Assembly: GCF_014836875.1 (NCBI RefSeq)
Contig: NZ_JACSQC010000007.1
Location: 2,555-66,554 of the forward strand
Direction of reading: 5' to 3'
Length of the DNA: 64,000 bases
From: Arthrobacter pullicola
GTDB taxonomy: Bacteria > Actinomycetota > Actinomycetes > Actinomycetales > Micrococcaceae
The translations under genes were made by a program, and so were the position numbers. The notes beneath the pieces are model-generated. The model was not told the DNA's origin. It did no database searches and worked only from the letters and a program-made list of their open reading frames with translations. Of the stretch, positions 10,474 to 19,754 are shown in pieces; the first letter of the stretch is position 1, and the number at the start of each line of letters is the position of its first letter.

Positions 10474-11484
10474 ATGCGCGCCTGGACACTCGACAACTTC
10501 GGACTCGAAAACCTGAACCTTCGCGAGGTGGACGTACCTTCCCCGGCACCGCACGAAGTGCTGGTCAAGGTCTCCGCAGTATCGCTGAACTACCGGGACA
10601 AGGCACTGGTGGATGGCATCTATGCTCCGGAAAAAATGCCGAAGGGACTGATCCCCGGGGCGGATTCGGCCGGAACGGTCGCCGCGGTGGGCAGGGACGT
10701 GACAAAGGTCGCCGTGGGCGACCGTGTAACCTCCCATTTCTACTCCACTTGGCAGGACGGGCCCTGGTTGCCCGAATACGCGGACTTCCAGTTGGGTGGA
10801 CCGCTGGATGGTGGTCTGGCCGAGTATCAGCTCCTTAGTGAGGACAGTGTCGTCCCGACGCCGCCGGACATGACCGACGTTGAAGCCGCCACCTTGCCGA
10901 TCGCGGGACTGACCCCTTGGTTTGCCATGCGTGAATACAGGAACCTGAAGGCGGGGGATTCGGTCCTCATCCAAGGCACCGGCGGCGTGTCCATCTTTGC
11001 CATCCAGCTCGCGTCCGCCATGGGTGCCCGGATAATTGTGACCTCGAGCAGTGACGAGAAACTGCTCCGTGCCCGGGAGCTGGGTGCAACTGACACCATC
11101 AACTACCGCACATCCCCGGACTGGGCCGGCGCCGTCCTGGAACTAACGGACGGTGCAGGCGTGGATGTTGTTCTTGACGTGGTGGGCGGCGACGGGCTGC
11201 GGAACTCAGTTCGTGCAGCCAAGGGGAACGGACTGGTTGCTGTCATCGGATTCCTCGATGGCCAGACGACAACTCTCGACCTCATGGATGTGATCTGGCA
11301 CCAAACACAGATCCAGGGCATCGCTGTTGGCCACCGGCGTTCCTTCAATGACCTCGTCCGCTTCCTGGATAAGCACGCGATTCACCCGGTCATCGATTCC
11401 GTCTTCCCATTCGAGGAGGCCCCCCGCGCCTATGAGAAGCTGGCCCAGGGCGCCTTCGGCAAGATTGTCATTGAGGTGGCGTGA
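10474..11484 (+). CDS. NAD(P)-dependent zinc-independent MDR oxidoreductase (quinone reductase-like)
   Basis: 336 aa medium-chain reductase. The N-terminal GroES-like domain has HEVLVKVSAVSLNYRDKALVDG and GADSAGTVAAVGRDVTKVAVGDRV. The Rossmann domain has QGTGGVSIFAIQLASAMGARIIVTSSSDEK with the glycine-rich GTGGV turn. The Cys cluster of structural-zinc alcohol dehydrogenases is absent, so this is a quinone- or enone-reductase-type member. ATG 10474 is preceded by AAGGA. The divergent ArsR repressor suggests induction by an electrophile or quinone; the substrate cannot be read from sequence. Confidence 0.85.
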   Translation: MRAWTLDNFGLENLNLREVDVPSPAPHEVLVKVSAVSLNYRDKALVDGIYAPEKMPKGLIPGADSAGTVAAVGRDVTKVAVGDRVTSHFYSTWQDGPWLPEYADFQLGGPLDGGLAEYQLLSEDSVVPTPPDMTDVEAATLPIAGLTPWFAMREYRNLKAGDSVLIQGTGGVSIFAIQLASAMGARIIVTSSSDEKLLRARELGATDTINYRTSPDWAGAVLELTDGAGVDVVLDVVGGDGLRNSVRAAKGNGLVAVIGFLDGQTTTLDLMDVIWHQTQIQGIAVGHRRSFNDLVRFLDKHAIHPVIDSVFPFEEAPRAYEKLAQGAFGKIVIEVA

Positions 11485-11545
11485 TGAGCTCGTGAGGGTC
11501 CAGGGATGCGGATCCCGGATCTACAGACAGCGGTAGATTGGGGGG

Positions 11546-12037
11546 ATGCTCAGACACCCTCAAGTCTCACCGGTCGTCCTGTGCTTCCTGTTCCGCGAAA
11601 CCCCGGACGGCGGGCAGGAAGTACTGCTGGGCCTGAAGAAGACGGGGTTCGGCGTCGGCCGGATTGTCACCCTTGGCGGGCACGTCGAGCCGGGGGAGAC
11701 CGCTGCGCAGGCCGCTGTGCGGGAAGTCTTCGAGGAATCCGGGGTCTCCGTGGCAGAGGAGGACCTCGAACCTGCTGGAAGCATTGAGTTCATGTTCCCG
11801 GCCCGGCCGGACTGGGACATGTCCACCGTGGTCTACCGCACCTGGAACTGGTCCGGGGAACCGGCGCCGTCCACGGAAATCACGCCTGCCTGGTATTCCG
11901 TGGACGCCGTGCCGTATGCGCAGATGTGGGAAGACTCAGCGTACTGGCTGCCCAAGGTCATCGCCGGTGACTACTTCGCCGCCGCCGTCACCCTCGCACC
12001 GGACAACGAGTGCGTGGGCAGCGTCGTCTTTTCCTGA
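11546..12037 (+). CDS. Nudix hydrolase, MutT/MTH1-like (8-oxo-dGTP diphosphatase candidate)
   Basis: 163 aa. A full Nudix box GGHVEPGETAAQAAVREVFEESGV lies at ~residues 43-66, with GFGVGRIVTLGGH in front of it, as in MTH1-type enzymes that cleanse oxidised purine nucleotides. The aromatic segment TWNWSGEP...WYSVDAVPYAQMWEDSAYWLP matches the MTH1-type C-terminal half. It probably has its own promoter: TAGATT at 11534-11539 ends 6 nt before the ATG, so the message could be leaderless, although the GGGGGG in between could serve as a ribosome site. Confidence 0.85.
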   Translation: MLRHPQVSPVVLCFLFRETPDGGQEVLLGLKKTGFGVGRIVTLGGHVEPGETAAQAAVREVFEESGVSVAEEDLEPAGSIEFMFPARPDWDMSTVVYRTWNWSGEPAPSTEITPAWYSVDAVPYAQMWEDSAYWLPKVIAGDYFAAAVTLAPDNECVGSVVFS

Positions 12038-12058
12038 CGCCGCTGCGGTATGCCGTTC

Positions 12059-12119
12059 TGCTGCCACTTTGGAACTTTGCTCCGCGGCGCTCTGGCAGCA
12101 AAGTCCCAAAGTGGCAGCA
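12059..12119. repeat. 23-nt inverted repeat between convergent genes
   Basis: The left arm 12059-12081 (TGCTGCCACTTTGG...) and right arm 12097-12119 (...CCAAAGTGGCAGCA) are reverse complements with a single difference over 23 nt; the spacer is 15 nt. It sits between the Nudix gene and prpC, which converge. It could terminate both transcripts, but no T-tract follows. It may also be a copy of a dispersed palindromic repeat. Confidence 0.75.
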
Positions 12120-12149
12120 ACACCTCAGCCAGGCGCGTGAGCGGCCAAG

Positions 12150-13283
12150 CTAGCCCAGGTGCCGCTCGTCCGCGCCGTTGTATTCGCTCAGCGGCCGGAT
12201 CAGCGCGTTGGCTTCTAGCTGTTCCATGATGTGCGCCGTCCACCCGGTGATCCGCGCCGCGACGAACAGCGGCGTGAAGGTGGCGGTGTCGAAGCCCATC
12301 AGGTGGTAGGCCGGGCCTGCAGGGTAGTCGAGGTTCGGCAGGATGTTCTTCCGCTCGGCCATCGCTGATTCCAGGGCCGTGTAGAGCTCGCCCAGGTCCG
12401 GCCGGTCGTAGTGCTTGACCATGGCGTCCAGGGAGGCCTTCATGGTCGGTACCCGGGAGTCGCCGTTTTTGTAGACCCGGTGGCCAAAGCCCATGATCTT
12501 CTTTTTATCCGCCAGCGCCGAGTCCAGCCAGGCCGCGGCGTGGGCCGCGACGTCGTGGTCCTGGGCGCTGGCGGTAATCTCCTCGAACGTGTGCATCACT
12601 GCTTCGTTGGCCCCGCCGTGCAGCGGGCCCTTGAGGGCACCGATGGCGCCGGTCACCGCGGAGTGCAGGTCCGACAGGGTGGAGGTGATCACCCGCGCCG
12701 TGAACGTCGAGGCGTTGAAGGAGTGCTCGGCGTACAGGATCATCGAGACGTTGAACGCCTCCACCACCTCCGGCGCGGCTTCCTCGCCGAAGGTCATCCA
12801 CAGGAAGTTCGCCGCGTAACCGAGGTCTTCCCGCGGTTCCACCAGGTCCTCGCCGCGGCGGCGGCGCTGATCGTAGGCGACGACGGCGGGCATGGCGGCG
12901 AACAGGCTGACAGACTTCTCCATGTTGGCCAGCCGGGAGGAGTCCTCGGCCTTTGGATGCTCGGCGCCCAGGACGGACGCCGCTGTCCGGCAGACATCCA
13001 TCGGGTGGCACGTCGACGGCAGGGCGTCGATCACCGCCTTCAGCTCCGGGGTCAGCGCGCGCTGCGACCGCTCGCCGCTGGTGAACTCCGCAAGTTCCTC
13101 CGCGGAGGGGAGTTCGCCGTTCCACAGCAGATAGGCCACTTCTTCGAAGCTGCAGCGGGCCGCGAGCTCCTGGACCGGGTAGCCCCGGTAGAGCAGCGAA
13201 TTCGTTTCGGGATTTACCTTGGAAATGCTGGTGGTGTCCACCAGCACTCCGGCCAGGCCCTTGTGAATGGTTGTGTCTGTCAT
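12150..13283 (-). CDS. prpC: 2-methylcitrate synthase / citrate synthase
   Basis: 377 aa. It condenses propionyl-CoA (and often acetyl-CoA) with oxaloacetate. Citrate synthase signatures: ILYAEHSFNASTFTAR near 187, the catalytic-His loop GPLHGGANEAVM near 222, and MGFGHRVYKNGDSRVP near 262. The length is that of the short type I methylcitrate synthases rather than the ~430-aa housekeeping citrate synthase. It is last in the gntR-prpD-prpB-prpC operon, which supports the propionate role. The start has a clear GAAGGAG ribosome site. Confidence 0.92.
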   Translation of the reverse strand: MTDTTIHKGLAGVLVDTTSISKVNPETNSLLYRGYPVQELAARCSFEEVAYLLWNGELPSAEELAEFTSGERSQRALTPELKAVIDALPSTCHPMDVCRTAASVLGAEHPKAEDSSRLANMEKSVSLFAAMPAVVAYDQRRRRGEDLVEPREDLGYAANFLWMTFGEEAAPEVVEAFNVSMILYAEHSFNASTFTARVITSTLSDLHSAVTGAIGALKGPLHGGANEAVMHTFEEITASAQDHDVAAHAAAWLDSALADKKKIMGFGHRVYKNGDSRVPTMKASLDAMVKHYDRPDLGELYTALESAMAERKNILPNLDYPAGPAYHLMGFDTATFTPLFVAARITGWTAHIMEQLEANALIRPLSEYNGADERHLG

Positions 13284-13356
13284 CTTTTGGACTCCTTCGT
13301 CGTGGTGCGCAGATCAGGGTGGGGCGGCGCCTTCTTCTTGGTGATGGACTCTGGAC

Positions 13357-13381
13357 GGTCAGGTCAGGTCAGGTCAGGTCA
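13357..13381. repeat. Five tandem GGTCA units at the prpB stop
   Basis: Five perfect copies of the pentamer GGTCA (TGACC on the coding minus strand). The first TGA in it is the prpB stop codon, at 13379-13381, and each further unit carries another TGA in a different frame. Confidence 0.9.
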
Positions 13382-14302
13382 GGCCGGGGCCGGTGTGCCG
13401 GGGGAGCCTGGGACCTGGAAATTGAACACTGAGGTATCGAAGCGGTTATACGCCTCATAATCCACCAGATCGTACAGGCGCGCACGTGTGAGCATGCTGG
13501 GAACCTCTGCCGCCTGCGTGCCGTCGGCCCTGATCGCGTCCAGGGTCCGCTCCGCCGCCCCCATGGCACTGCGCAGCAGGGTCACCGGATAGATGACCAT
13601 GTTGACGCCGGCGGCGGCGAGCTGGTCATAGGTGAACAGTTCGCTCTTGCCGAATTCGGTCATGTTGGCCAGGATCGGGACGTCGACGGCGGCGCGGATG
13701 GCTGCGAACTCGTCCACTGTTTTCATGGCTTCCGGGAAAATCGCATCGGCGCCGGCCTCGACCAGGGCGCGGGCCCGGTCCTGGGCAGCTTCCAGGCCTT
13801 CAACGGCGCGGATGTCGGTGCGGGCCATGATCAGGAAGTTCGGATCCCGCCGGGCGTCCGCCGCTGCACGGATCCGCTTGGTGGCGGTGTCCAGGTCCAC
13901 CACGTTCTTGCCGTCCAGGTGCCCGCAGCGCTTCGGATTGAACTGGTCCTCGATATGGCACCCGGCCAGGCCGGCGTTTTCCAGTTCCTGGATGGTGCGG
14001 GCCACGTTCATCGGCTCACCGAAGCCGGTGTCGGCGTCGACAATGGCGGGCAGGTCGCTCATCCGGGCGATCTGCCCGGCGCGCGTGGCGACCTCTGTGA
14101 GCGTGGTGAGTCCGATGTCAGGCAGGCCCAGGTCATTGGCGAGGACCGCGCCGGAGATGTAGACGCCGTCGAACCCCTTTTCCTGGATCAGCCGGGCAGA
14201 GAGCGGGTTGAAAGCGCCCGGGTACTGCTGCAGCGTGCCGGAGGTGAGCCCTGCGCGCATGGCGAGGCGCTTCTGCTCGGGGGTGGTGGAGGAGTAGAGC
14301 AT
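13379..14302 (-). CDS. prpB: Methylisocitrate lyase
   Basis: 307 aa, isocitrate lyase superfamily. It cleaves 2-methylisocitrate to succinate and pyruvate. Key segments: YPGAFNPLSARLIQEKGFDGVYISGA, the metal-binding VDADTGFGEP near 90, the catalytic-Cys loop KRCGH near 125, and IMARTDIRAVEGLEAA. It begins directly after the prpD stop (1-nt junction), so translation is probably coupled. A 95-nt gap separates it from prpC. Confidence 0.94.
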   Translation of the reverse strand: MLYSSTTPEQKRLAMRAGLTSGTLQQYPGAFNPLSARLIQEKGFDGVYISGAVLANDLGLPDIGLTTLTEVATRAGQIARMSDLPAIVDADTGFGEPMNVARTIQELENAGLAGCHIEDQFNPKRCGHLDGKNVVDLDTATKRIRAAADARRDPNFLIMARTDIRAVEGLEAAQDRARALVEAGADAIFPEAMKTVDEFAAIRAAVDVPILANMTEFGKSELFTYDQLAAAGVNMVIYPVTLLRSAMGAAERTLDAIRADGTQAAEVPSMLTRARLYDLVDYEAYNRFDTSVFNFQVPGSPGTPAPA

Positions 14303-15820
14303 TTAGAACAGTCCCTTCGGTGCTGCTGCCGGATCGATGACGCCGGCGGCTGCGGTGATGTTGAGCTGGTCCAGTTCTCCGGCGGCCAGCTCCGGCAGCC
14401 GTTCGGCAGCGGCGATGAAACGGTCGATCTCCTCTTCCGCCACCAGGCCGGCGGCCAGGGTGCGGAACTTGTGGATGTAGTCGGCGCGGACGAAGGGCCG
14501 GGCACCCAGCGGATGGGCGTCGGCCACGGCGATCTCATCGGTGATCACGCGGCCGTCGGTCAGGGTGATCTCCACCCGGCCGCCGAAGGCTTTCTCCGCG
14601 ATGTCCAGGGAGTGGTAGCGGCGGGTCCATTCCGGGTCTTCCACGGTGGTGACCTTGTGCCAGAGCGCCACGGTGTCCGGGCGGCCGGCCCGTTCCGGAG
14701 TGTAGGAGTCCACGTGGTGCCATGCGCCGTCCTGCAGGGCCACGGCGAAGATGTAGGGAATGGAATGGTCCAGGGTCTCGCGCGAGGCGGTGGGATCGTA
14801 CTTCTGTGGATCGTTGGCGCCGGAGCCGATCACGTTGTGGGTGTGGTGCGACGTGGAGATGAGCACCGAGGCCACGTTGGACGGGTTGGTGGCCTCGGGA
14901 TGTTCGCGGTGGATCCGGCGGGCCAGGTCGATCCAGGCCTGGGCCTGGTACTCCGCGGAGTGTTCCTTGGTGTAGGTGTCCAGAATGGCGCGCTTCGCCT
15001 CACCGGGAGCGGGAAGCGGCACCGAGTACGCGGCGTCGGGTCCGTCCAGGAGCCAGGCGATCACACCGTCCTCGCCCTCGTAGATCGGGGTGGGGGAGGT
15101 CTGGCCGCGCATCGCGCGGTCCACCGCTTCGACGGCCATCTTGCCGGCGAACGCCGGGGCGTGGGCCTTCCAAGTGGAGATTTCACCCTTGCGGGACTGG
15201 CGGGTGGCGGTGGTGGTGTGCAGCGCCTGGCCAACGGCCTGGAAGATGGTTCCGGTGTCCAGTCCCAGCAGGGTGCCGAGGCCGGCGGCGGCGGACGGGC
15301 CGAGGTGCGCCACGTGGTCGATCTTGTGTTGGTGAAGGCAGATGGCCTTCACCAGGTTCACCTGGATTTCGTACCCGGTGGCGATGCCGCGCAGCAGATC
15401 CGCACCGGAGGCGCCGGTGTGCTGGGCAGCGGCGAGGATCGGCGGAATGTTGTCCCCGGGGTGGGAGTAATCGGCGGCCAGGAACGTGTCGTGATAGTCA
15501 AGTTCCCGCACGGCAACCCCGTTGGCCCAGGCCGCCCACTCAGGGGAGGTCTTCTGCCCGACGCCGAAAACGGAGGCTCCGGTTCCGCCCGACGACGGCG
15601 CGAAGGACAGTGCCTGCGCGCGGGCCGCCACGATGGGTGCGCGGTTCAGTGAGGCGGCGGCGACCGAGGCGTTGTCGATGATGCGGTTGATCACCATGTC
15701 TGCGACGTCGGCGGTCACTTCCACCGGGTCGGCGGCGACTTCGGCGATCTTCCAGGCCAGCTGGTCTTCGCGGGGCAGGTTTTCGTCGCTGCGGTAGACC
15801 CGCAGGTTATGGGTTTTCAC
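14303..15820 (-). CDS. prpD: 2-methylcitrate dehydratase (MmgE/PrpD family)
   Basis: 505 aa, cofactor-free dehydratase turning 2-methylcitrate into methylaconitate. The N-terminal all-helical domain includes [44 protein letters not shown] near 110 and [15 protein letters not shown]. The C-terminal lid carries [18 protein letters not shown] and [19 protein letters not shown]. Both length and motifs fit PrpD. Its start overlaps the end of the gntR regulator by 4 nt, so the four genes form one operon. Confidence 0.94.
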   Translation of the reverse strand: MKTHNLRVYRSDENLPREDQLAWKIAEVAADPVEVTADVADMVINRIIDNASVAAASLNRAPIVAARAQALSFAPSSGGTGASVFGVGQKTSPEWAAWANGVAVRELDYHDTFLAADYSHPGDNIPPILAAAQHTGASGADLLRGIATGYEIQVNLVKAICLHQHKIDHVAHLGPSAAAGLGTLLGLDTGTIFQAVGQALHTTTATRQSRKGEISTWKAHAPAFAGKMAVEAVDRAMRGQTSPTPIYEGEDGVIAWLLDGPDAAYSVPLPAPGEAKRAILDTYTKEHSAEYQAQAWIDLARRIHREHPEATNPSNVASVLISTSHHTHNVIGSGANDPQKYDPTASRETLDHSIPYIFAVALQDGAWHHVDSYTPERAGRPDTVALWHKVTTVEDPEWTRRYHSLDIAEKAFGGRVEITLTDGRVITDEIAVADAHPLGARPFVRADYIHKFRTLAAGLVAEEEIDRFIAAAERLPELAAGELDQLNITAAAGVIDPAAAPKGLF

Positions 15821-16488
15821 GAAAAAAGGTCCTCTCGGATTAAGAGCTGGTGGACAGTGTTGAAGTGTTCAAGGCTTTTGTGCAGGTGAACGGCGGTGGC
15901 TGCTGCCGCCATCGACGGGTCACCGGCGGCGATCGCGCCGGCAATCGTGGCGTGCTCGGACGCTGTCTCGCGCAGCCGGGCCGGGTTGTCCTTGGCCAGG
16001 CGGCGGACCCGGGCCAGGTGCAGGCGCACGTTGCCGAGTGCCTGGGTCAGGTAGGGGTTGGCGGCGGCGGCGTCGATCGCCGAATCAAGGCGTGCCACCA
16101 GGGCGTAGTACCCCTGGCGGGCCGGATCTTCCTCCGGGTCAGCATCCAGCCTGGCCGCTGCGGCGTCGAAATCGGTGCGGAGACCCCGGAAAACAGCGGG
16201 ATCCCGGCGGTTGGCCGCGAGTGAGGCCGCCTGGCATTCCAGGGCCTGACGCAGTTCGAAGAGCGCGCCCACGGTTTCGGCGGAAATGGGCGTGACGACG
16301 ACGCCGCGTCCGTTGTGCGCTGCGGCGAGTCCGTCCGCGGTGAGCCGGCCGAGGGCCTCGCGCAGGGGAGTGCGGGAGATCCCAAGGCGCTGGGACTGTT
16401 CAACTTCCCCCAGCACGGTTCCGGGCGGCAGCCGCCATTCGACAATGTCCTCGCGGAGCATGGCATAGGCGCGGTCGCTGGCCCGCAT
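15817..16488 (-). CDS. GntR-family (FCD type) regulator of the methylcitrate operon
   Basis: 223 aa from ATG 16488, preceded by GGGAG; the frame extends upstream to 16536 but through an operator palindrome. N-terminal w[51 protein letters not shown]. The C-terminal FCD ligand domain is helical, with [28 protein letters not shown] and [13 protein letters not shown], where Asp/His residues usually bind a metal and an organic acid. As first gene of gntR-prpDBC, with TGTATACA palindromes upstream, it most likely responds to a methylcitrate-cycle intermediate. Confidence 0.88.
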   Translation of the reverse strand: MRASDRAYAMLREDIVEWRLPPGTVLGEVEQSQRLGISRTPLREALGRLTADGLAAAHNGRGVVVTPISAETVGALFELRQALECQAASLAANRRDPAVFRGLRTDFDAAAARLDADPEEDPARQGYYALVARLDSAIDAAAANPYLTQALGNVRLHLARVRRLAKDNPARLRETASEHATIAGAIAAGDPSMAAAATAVHLHKSLEHFNTVHQLLIREDLFS

Positions 16489-16526
16489 GGTGTGCTCCCT
16501 TCCACAGGATGTGACGCTGCGCACCA

Positions 16527-16536
16527 GTGTATACAC
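16527..16536. promoter_or_regulatory. GntR-type operator palindrome, site 1
   Basis: GTGTATACAC, a perfect 10-bp palindrome 39 nt upstream of the gntR start. GntR/FadR-type regulators typically bind short GTNTAC-like palindromes. A second TGTATACA core lies 63 bp away. Confidence 0.6.
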
Positions 16537-16590
16537 ACAATCAGGGAGTGGTGGGAAACTTCCACAACTGCCGACTTCTGGCTGCCACTA

Positions 16591-16598
16591 TGTATACA
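16591..16598. promoter_or_regulatory. GntR-type operator palindrome, site 2
   Basis: TGTATACA, the same 8-bp core as site 1. The two cores start 63 bp apart, about six helical turns, so two dimers could face the same side of the DNA and loop across the promoter between prp (minus) and the permease (plus). Confidence 0.55.
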
Positions 16599-16748
16599 CA
16601 GGTGGAAGAATGCCGAAGCGCAACGAGAACCCGTGTGAAGCCTTGCACGGTCTGGATGCGCCCTGGTCTGACAGGATGGGAACGGCCAGGCCGTGCGCCG
16701 GACTGGGCCCCGGCGGTGCTGGGACATAAGGAAACTGAGACCAAGGGA

Positions 16749-17756
16749 ATGGGGCCCACACAGGTGCTGGGAGTTGTTGAGGGATTCGCGGTCGTACTGA
16801 TCATCGTGGTGGTGGGCTACGCTGCCGCGGCCTTCCGGCTCGGCGGCGGAAAGGACCTGAAGCCGGCGCTGACCGCGGTGATCTACTACATCACCAACCC
16901 CGCCCTGATGTTCATTCTCCTGGCCGAAGCTCCCGTGCAGCAGGTGCTGGGGACGCTGGCTCCGGCCGCACTCGTGACCACTGCGGTGTGCGGGCTGCTC
17001 TACGCCCTGGTAGCGAAGGTTTTCCTGCGCCGCAACGCTGCTGATACCGCGGTGGGCGCGATGGGCGCCTCTTATGTCAATGCCGGGAACATCGGCCTGC
17101 CGATCGCGCTCTATGCGGTGGGCAGTGCCACGCCAGTGGTGTCCGTGCTGGTTGCGCAGCTGCTCATCGTGGCGCCGGCTTACCTCGCCCTGTTCACGTT
17201 CACCGCGCGGCGGCAGGCGCTCGCCCGGGAACGGCTTGCAGCGGGGCCTGGCGCACTGGCAGCGCCGGCACGCCGCCGCAGTCCGCTGGGCGCAGTCAAG
17301 GCAGCCCTGCTGCCTTTCGCCAACCCGGCGACCATCGGCACCGTCGCCGGGCTCGCCGCCGCCCTGACCGGCGCCAACCTGCCCACCGTGGTGTGGGAGC
17401 CGCTGTCCCTGCTGGGGCACGCCTCCGTTCCCCTGCTGCTGCTGGTGTTCGGAATGAGCCTGTACGGCCAGCGGCCACTCGCTGACGGGTCGGTCCGGGC
17501 CGACATCATCACTGCCACAATGCTCAAGGTCGTGGTTGCACCGCTGGTGGGCTACGCCGTCGCGCGCTGGATCTTTGGCCTGGAAGGGGAAGCCCTCTTC
17601 GGTGCCGTGGTGATGAGCGCCCTGCCCACGGCGCAGAACGTCTACCTTTTCGCCAGCCAGTTCGGCATGAAGTCCGTGATTGCCCGGGACGTTGTGTTCC
17701 TGACCTCCTTCCTCTCCTTCCCGGTGATCCTGCTCGTCGCCTTCTGGCTCGCCTGA
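16749..17756 (+). CDS. AEC family permease (auxin efflux carrier / malate permease type)
   Basis: 335 aa from ATG 16749 (the frame extends upstream without a credible start; GTG 16764 is an alternative). About ten membrane helices, beginning VEGFAVVLIIVVVGYAAAAFRLG and ending SFPVILLVAFWLA. The family fingerprint NAGNIGLPIALYAVG lies near residue 115, and YITNPALMFILLAEAP near 46. Bacterial AEC proteins move organic acids such as malate or malonate. The position between the prp operator region and prpE suggests propionate or another short organic acid, which is inference. Confidence 0.85.
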   Translation: MGPTQVLGVVEGFAVVLIIVVVGYAAAAFRLGGGKDLKPALTAVIYYITNPALMFILLAEAPVQQVLGTLAPAALVTTAVCGLLYALVAKVFLRRNAADTAVGAMGASYVNAGNIGLPIALYAVGSATPVVSVLVAQLLIVAPAYLALFTFTARRQALARERLAAGPGALAAPARRRSPLGAVKAALLPFANPATIGTVAGLAAALTGANLPTVVWEPLSLLGHASVPLLLLVFGMSLYGQRPLADGSVRADIITATMLKVVVAPLVGYAVARWIFGLEGEALFGAVVMSALPTAQNVYLFASQFGMKSVIARDVVFLTSFLSFPVILLVAFWLA

Positions 17757-17832
17757 TACCTCCGTGCCCTACCATGGCCGGAACGGCACCGGCACGCCGG
17801 GACCTGGCGGGCCGTGAATCAAGGAGGATTCC

Positions 17833-19752
17833 ATGGGCACCGAAGGCTACGCAGAAACCTACGCCGCTTCGAGCGAAGATCCGGAGAAATTCTGGCTCCA
17901 TGCCGCGGCGCTGGTGGACTGGGATGTGGCTCCGGCCAAGGCCCTGGACGACAGCAGGCCGCCCTTTTACCGCTGGTTCCCGGACGGGATGGTGAACACC
18001 AGCTTCAACGCGCTGGACCGGCACGTGCTCGCCGGCCACGGGAACCGGGCGGCCCTGGTCTATGACTCCGCCATGCTGGGCCTGGCGCGCACCTACACCT
18101 ACGCCGAGCTGCTGGCCGAGGTGGAGACCTTCGCCGGGGTCCTGCATGGCCAGGGCATCCGCGCCGGGGACCGGGTGGTCATCTACCTGCCCATGATCCC
18201 GGAGGCGGTCATCGCGATGCTGGCCACCGCCCGGCTGGGCGCGGTGCACTCGGTGGTCTTCGGTGGATTCGCCGCGGCCGAGCTGGCGGCGCGGATCGAC
18301 GACGCCAAGCCCGACGCCGTCATCACCGCCAGCGGCGGTCTGGAACCCAAACGCCGTGTGGAGTACCTCCCCGCCGTTGCCGAGGCCCTGGAGACTGCCA
18401 AACACCGGGTACGCGGCGTCGTGGTGGCTGCCCGGGAAGGGTTTGCGCACACGGTCTCCGAGTTCGAGGGCGCCGGCGGAGCACACTGGGCGGACTGGGC
18501 GCACCTGGCTGCGGACGCACAGCCGCACGGACCGGTCAGTGTGGCGGCCACCGACCCGCTGTACATCCTCTACACCTCCGGCACCACCGGCTCACCCAAG
18601 GGGGTGGTGCGGGACAACGGCTCGCACGCCGTCGCGCTGGCCTGGTCAATGGCCAACATTTACGACGCCGGCCCCGGGCAGGTGATGTGGACCGCCTCCG
18701 ACGTCGGCTGGGTTGTGGGGCACTCCTACATCGTCTACGGGCCGCTGATCGCCGGGGCCACCACGGTGCTTTATGAAGGCAAGCCCGTGGGAACCCCCGA
18801 CGCCGGCGCGTTCTGGCGGGTGGCAGCGGAGCACAGCGTGGAAGTCCTGTTCACCGCACCGACGGCGCTGCGGGCCATCCGCCGGGCAGATCCGGACCTG
18901 GCGCTCGCCGCCGGGCACGATCTCTCCAAGCTGCGGACGCTGTTCGCGGCGGGGGAGCGGCTGGACCCGGAAACCTTCCGCTGGATCTCGGGCGGGCTCG
19001 GGATTCCGGTGGTTGACCACTGGTGGCAGACCGAAACCGGCTGGGCCATCTGCGCCAACCCCATGGGCCTGGACCCGCAGCCGCTGAAGGCCGGATCACC
19101 TACCTTCCCGGTGCCGGGGTTCCGGCTGCGCGTGGTGGACGGCACCGGGACGGAGGTCTCCGCGGGAACGGAGGGCAACATCGTGCTGGACCTGCCGCTG
19201 CCGCCGGGGACCCTGGCGACGCTGTGGGGCAGCGACGAACGGTACCGGGCCTCCTACCTTGAAGCTTTCAAGGGCAGCTACGCCACCGGGGACTCCGGGT
19301 ATGTGGATGAAGACGGGTACGTGTTCGTGATGGGCCGGACCGATGACGTGATCAACGTGGCCGGGCACCGGCTCTCCACCGGGGCGATCGAACAGGCAGT
19401 GGCGAAGCATCCCGACGTGGCGGAATGCGCCGTGATCGGGGTGCGGGACAGTCTTAAGGGCCAGCGGCCGTGCGGCTACGTGGTGCTGAAGGCAGGGTCC
19501 GCAGCCACTGAGGCGGACATACAGGCGGCGCTCGCGGACCTGGTCCGCCAGCAGATCGGACCGGTGGCCGACTTCCGCGACGTCCGGGTGGTCGACGGAC
19601 TCCCCAAGACCCGGTCCGGAAAGATCCTGCGCAAGACCATGCGCCAAATCGCCGACGGCGAGGAATTCTCCGTGCCCTCCACCATTGAGGACCGGTCGGT
19701 TTTGGACGCCCTGGTGCCGCTGCTGCGCCCGGCGGTACAAAGAGGGCTTTAG
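17833..19752 (+). CDS. prpE: Propionyl-CoA synthetase
   Basis: 639 aa, ANL-superfamily acyl-CoA synthetase activating propionate via an acyl-adenylate. Motifs: PFYRWFPDGMVNTSFNALDRHV near the N-terminus, P-loop YTSGTTGSPKGVVRDNGSHA at ~245-264 (the RDNGSHAVAL continuation is characteristic of PrpE rather than Acs), YGLTE-equivalent HWWQTETGWAI near 396, and the C-terminal catalytic lysine in KTRSGKILRK (~597). The ribosome site AAGGAGG precedes the ATG. It completes a propionate-to-methylcitrate pathway with the divergent prp operon. Confidence 0.93.
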   Translation: MGTEGYAETYAASSEDPEKFWLHAAALVDWDVAPAKALDDSRPPFYRWFPDGMVNTSFNALDRHVLAGHGNRAALVYDSAMLGLARTYTYAELLAEVETFAGVLHGQGIRAGDRVVIYLPMIPEAVIAMLATARLGAVHSVVFGGFAAAELAARIDDAKPDAVITASGGLEPKRRVEYLPAVAEALETAKHRVRGVVVAAREGFAHTVSEFEGAGGAHWADWAHLAADAQPHGPVSVAATDPLYILYTSGTTGSPKGVVRDNGSHAVALAWSMANIYDAGPGQVMWTASDVGWVVGHSYIVYGPLIAGATTVLYEGKPVGTPDAGAFWRVAAEHSVEVLFTAPTALRAIRRADPDLALAAGHDLSKLRTLFAAGERLDPETFRWISGGLGIPVVDHWWQTETGWAICANPMGLDPQPLKAGSPTFPVPGFRLRVVDGTGTEVSAGTEGNIVLDLPLPPGTLATLWGSDERYRASYLEAFKGSYATGDSGYVDEDGYVFVMGRTDDVINVAGHRLSTGAIEQAVAKHPDVAECAVIGVRDSLKGQRPCGYVVLKAGSAATEADIQAALADLVRQQIGPVADFRDVRVVDGLPKTRSGKILRKTMRQIADGEEFSVPSTIEDRSVLDALVPLLRPAVQRGL

Positions 19753-19754
19753 CC

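Noticed and set aside
12411-13460. Long plus-strand ORF (349 codons) opposite prpC
   Set aside because: Shadow frame of prpC, whose minus-strand product has full citrate synthase motifs; the shadow product is Gly/Arg/Val-rich with no domain.
13919-15652. 577-codon plus-strand ORF opposite prpB and prpD
   Set aside because: It spans two convincing genes on the other strand and has no recognisable motif; typical GC-rich antisense frame.
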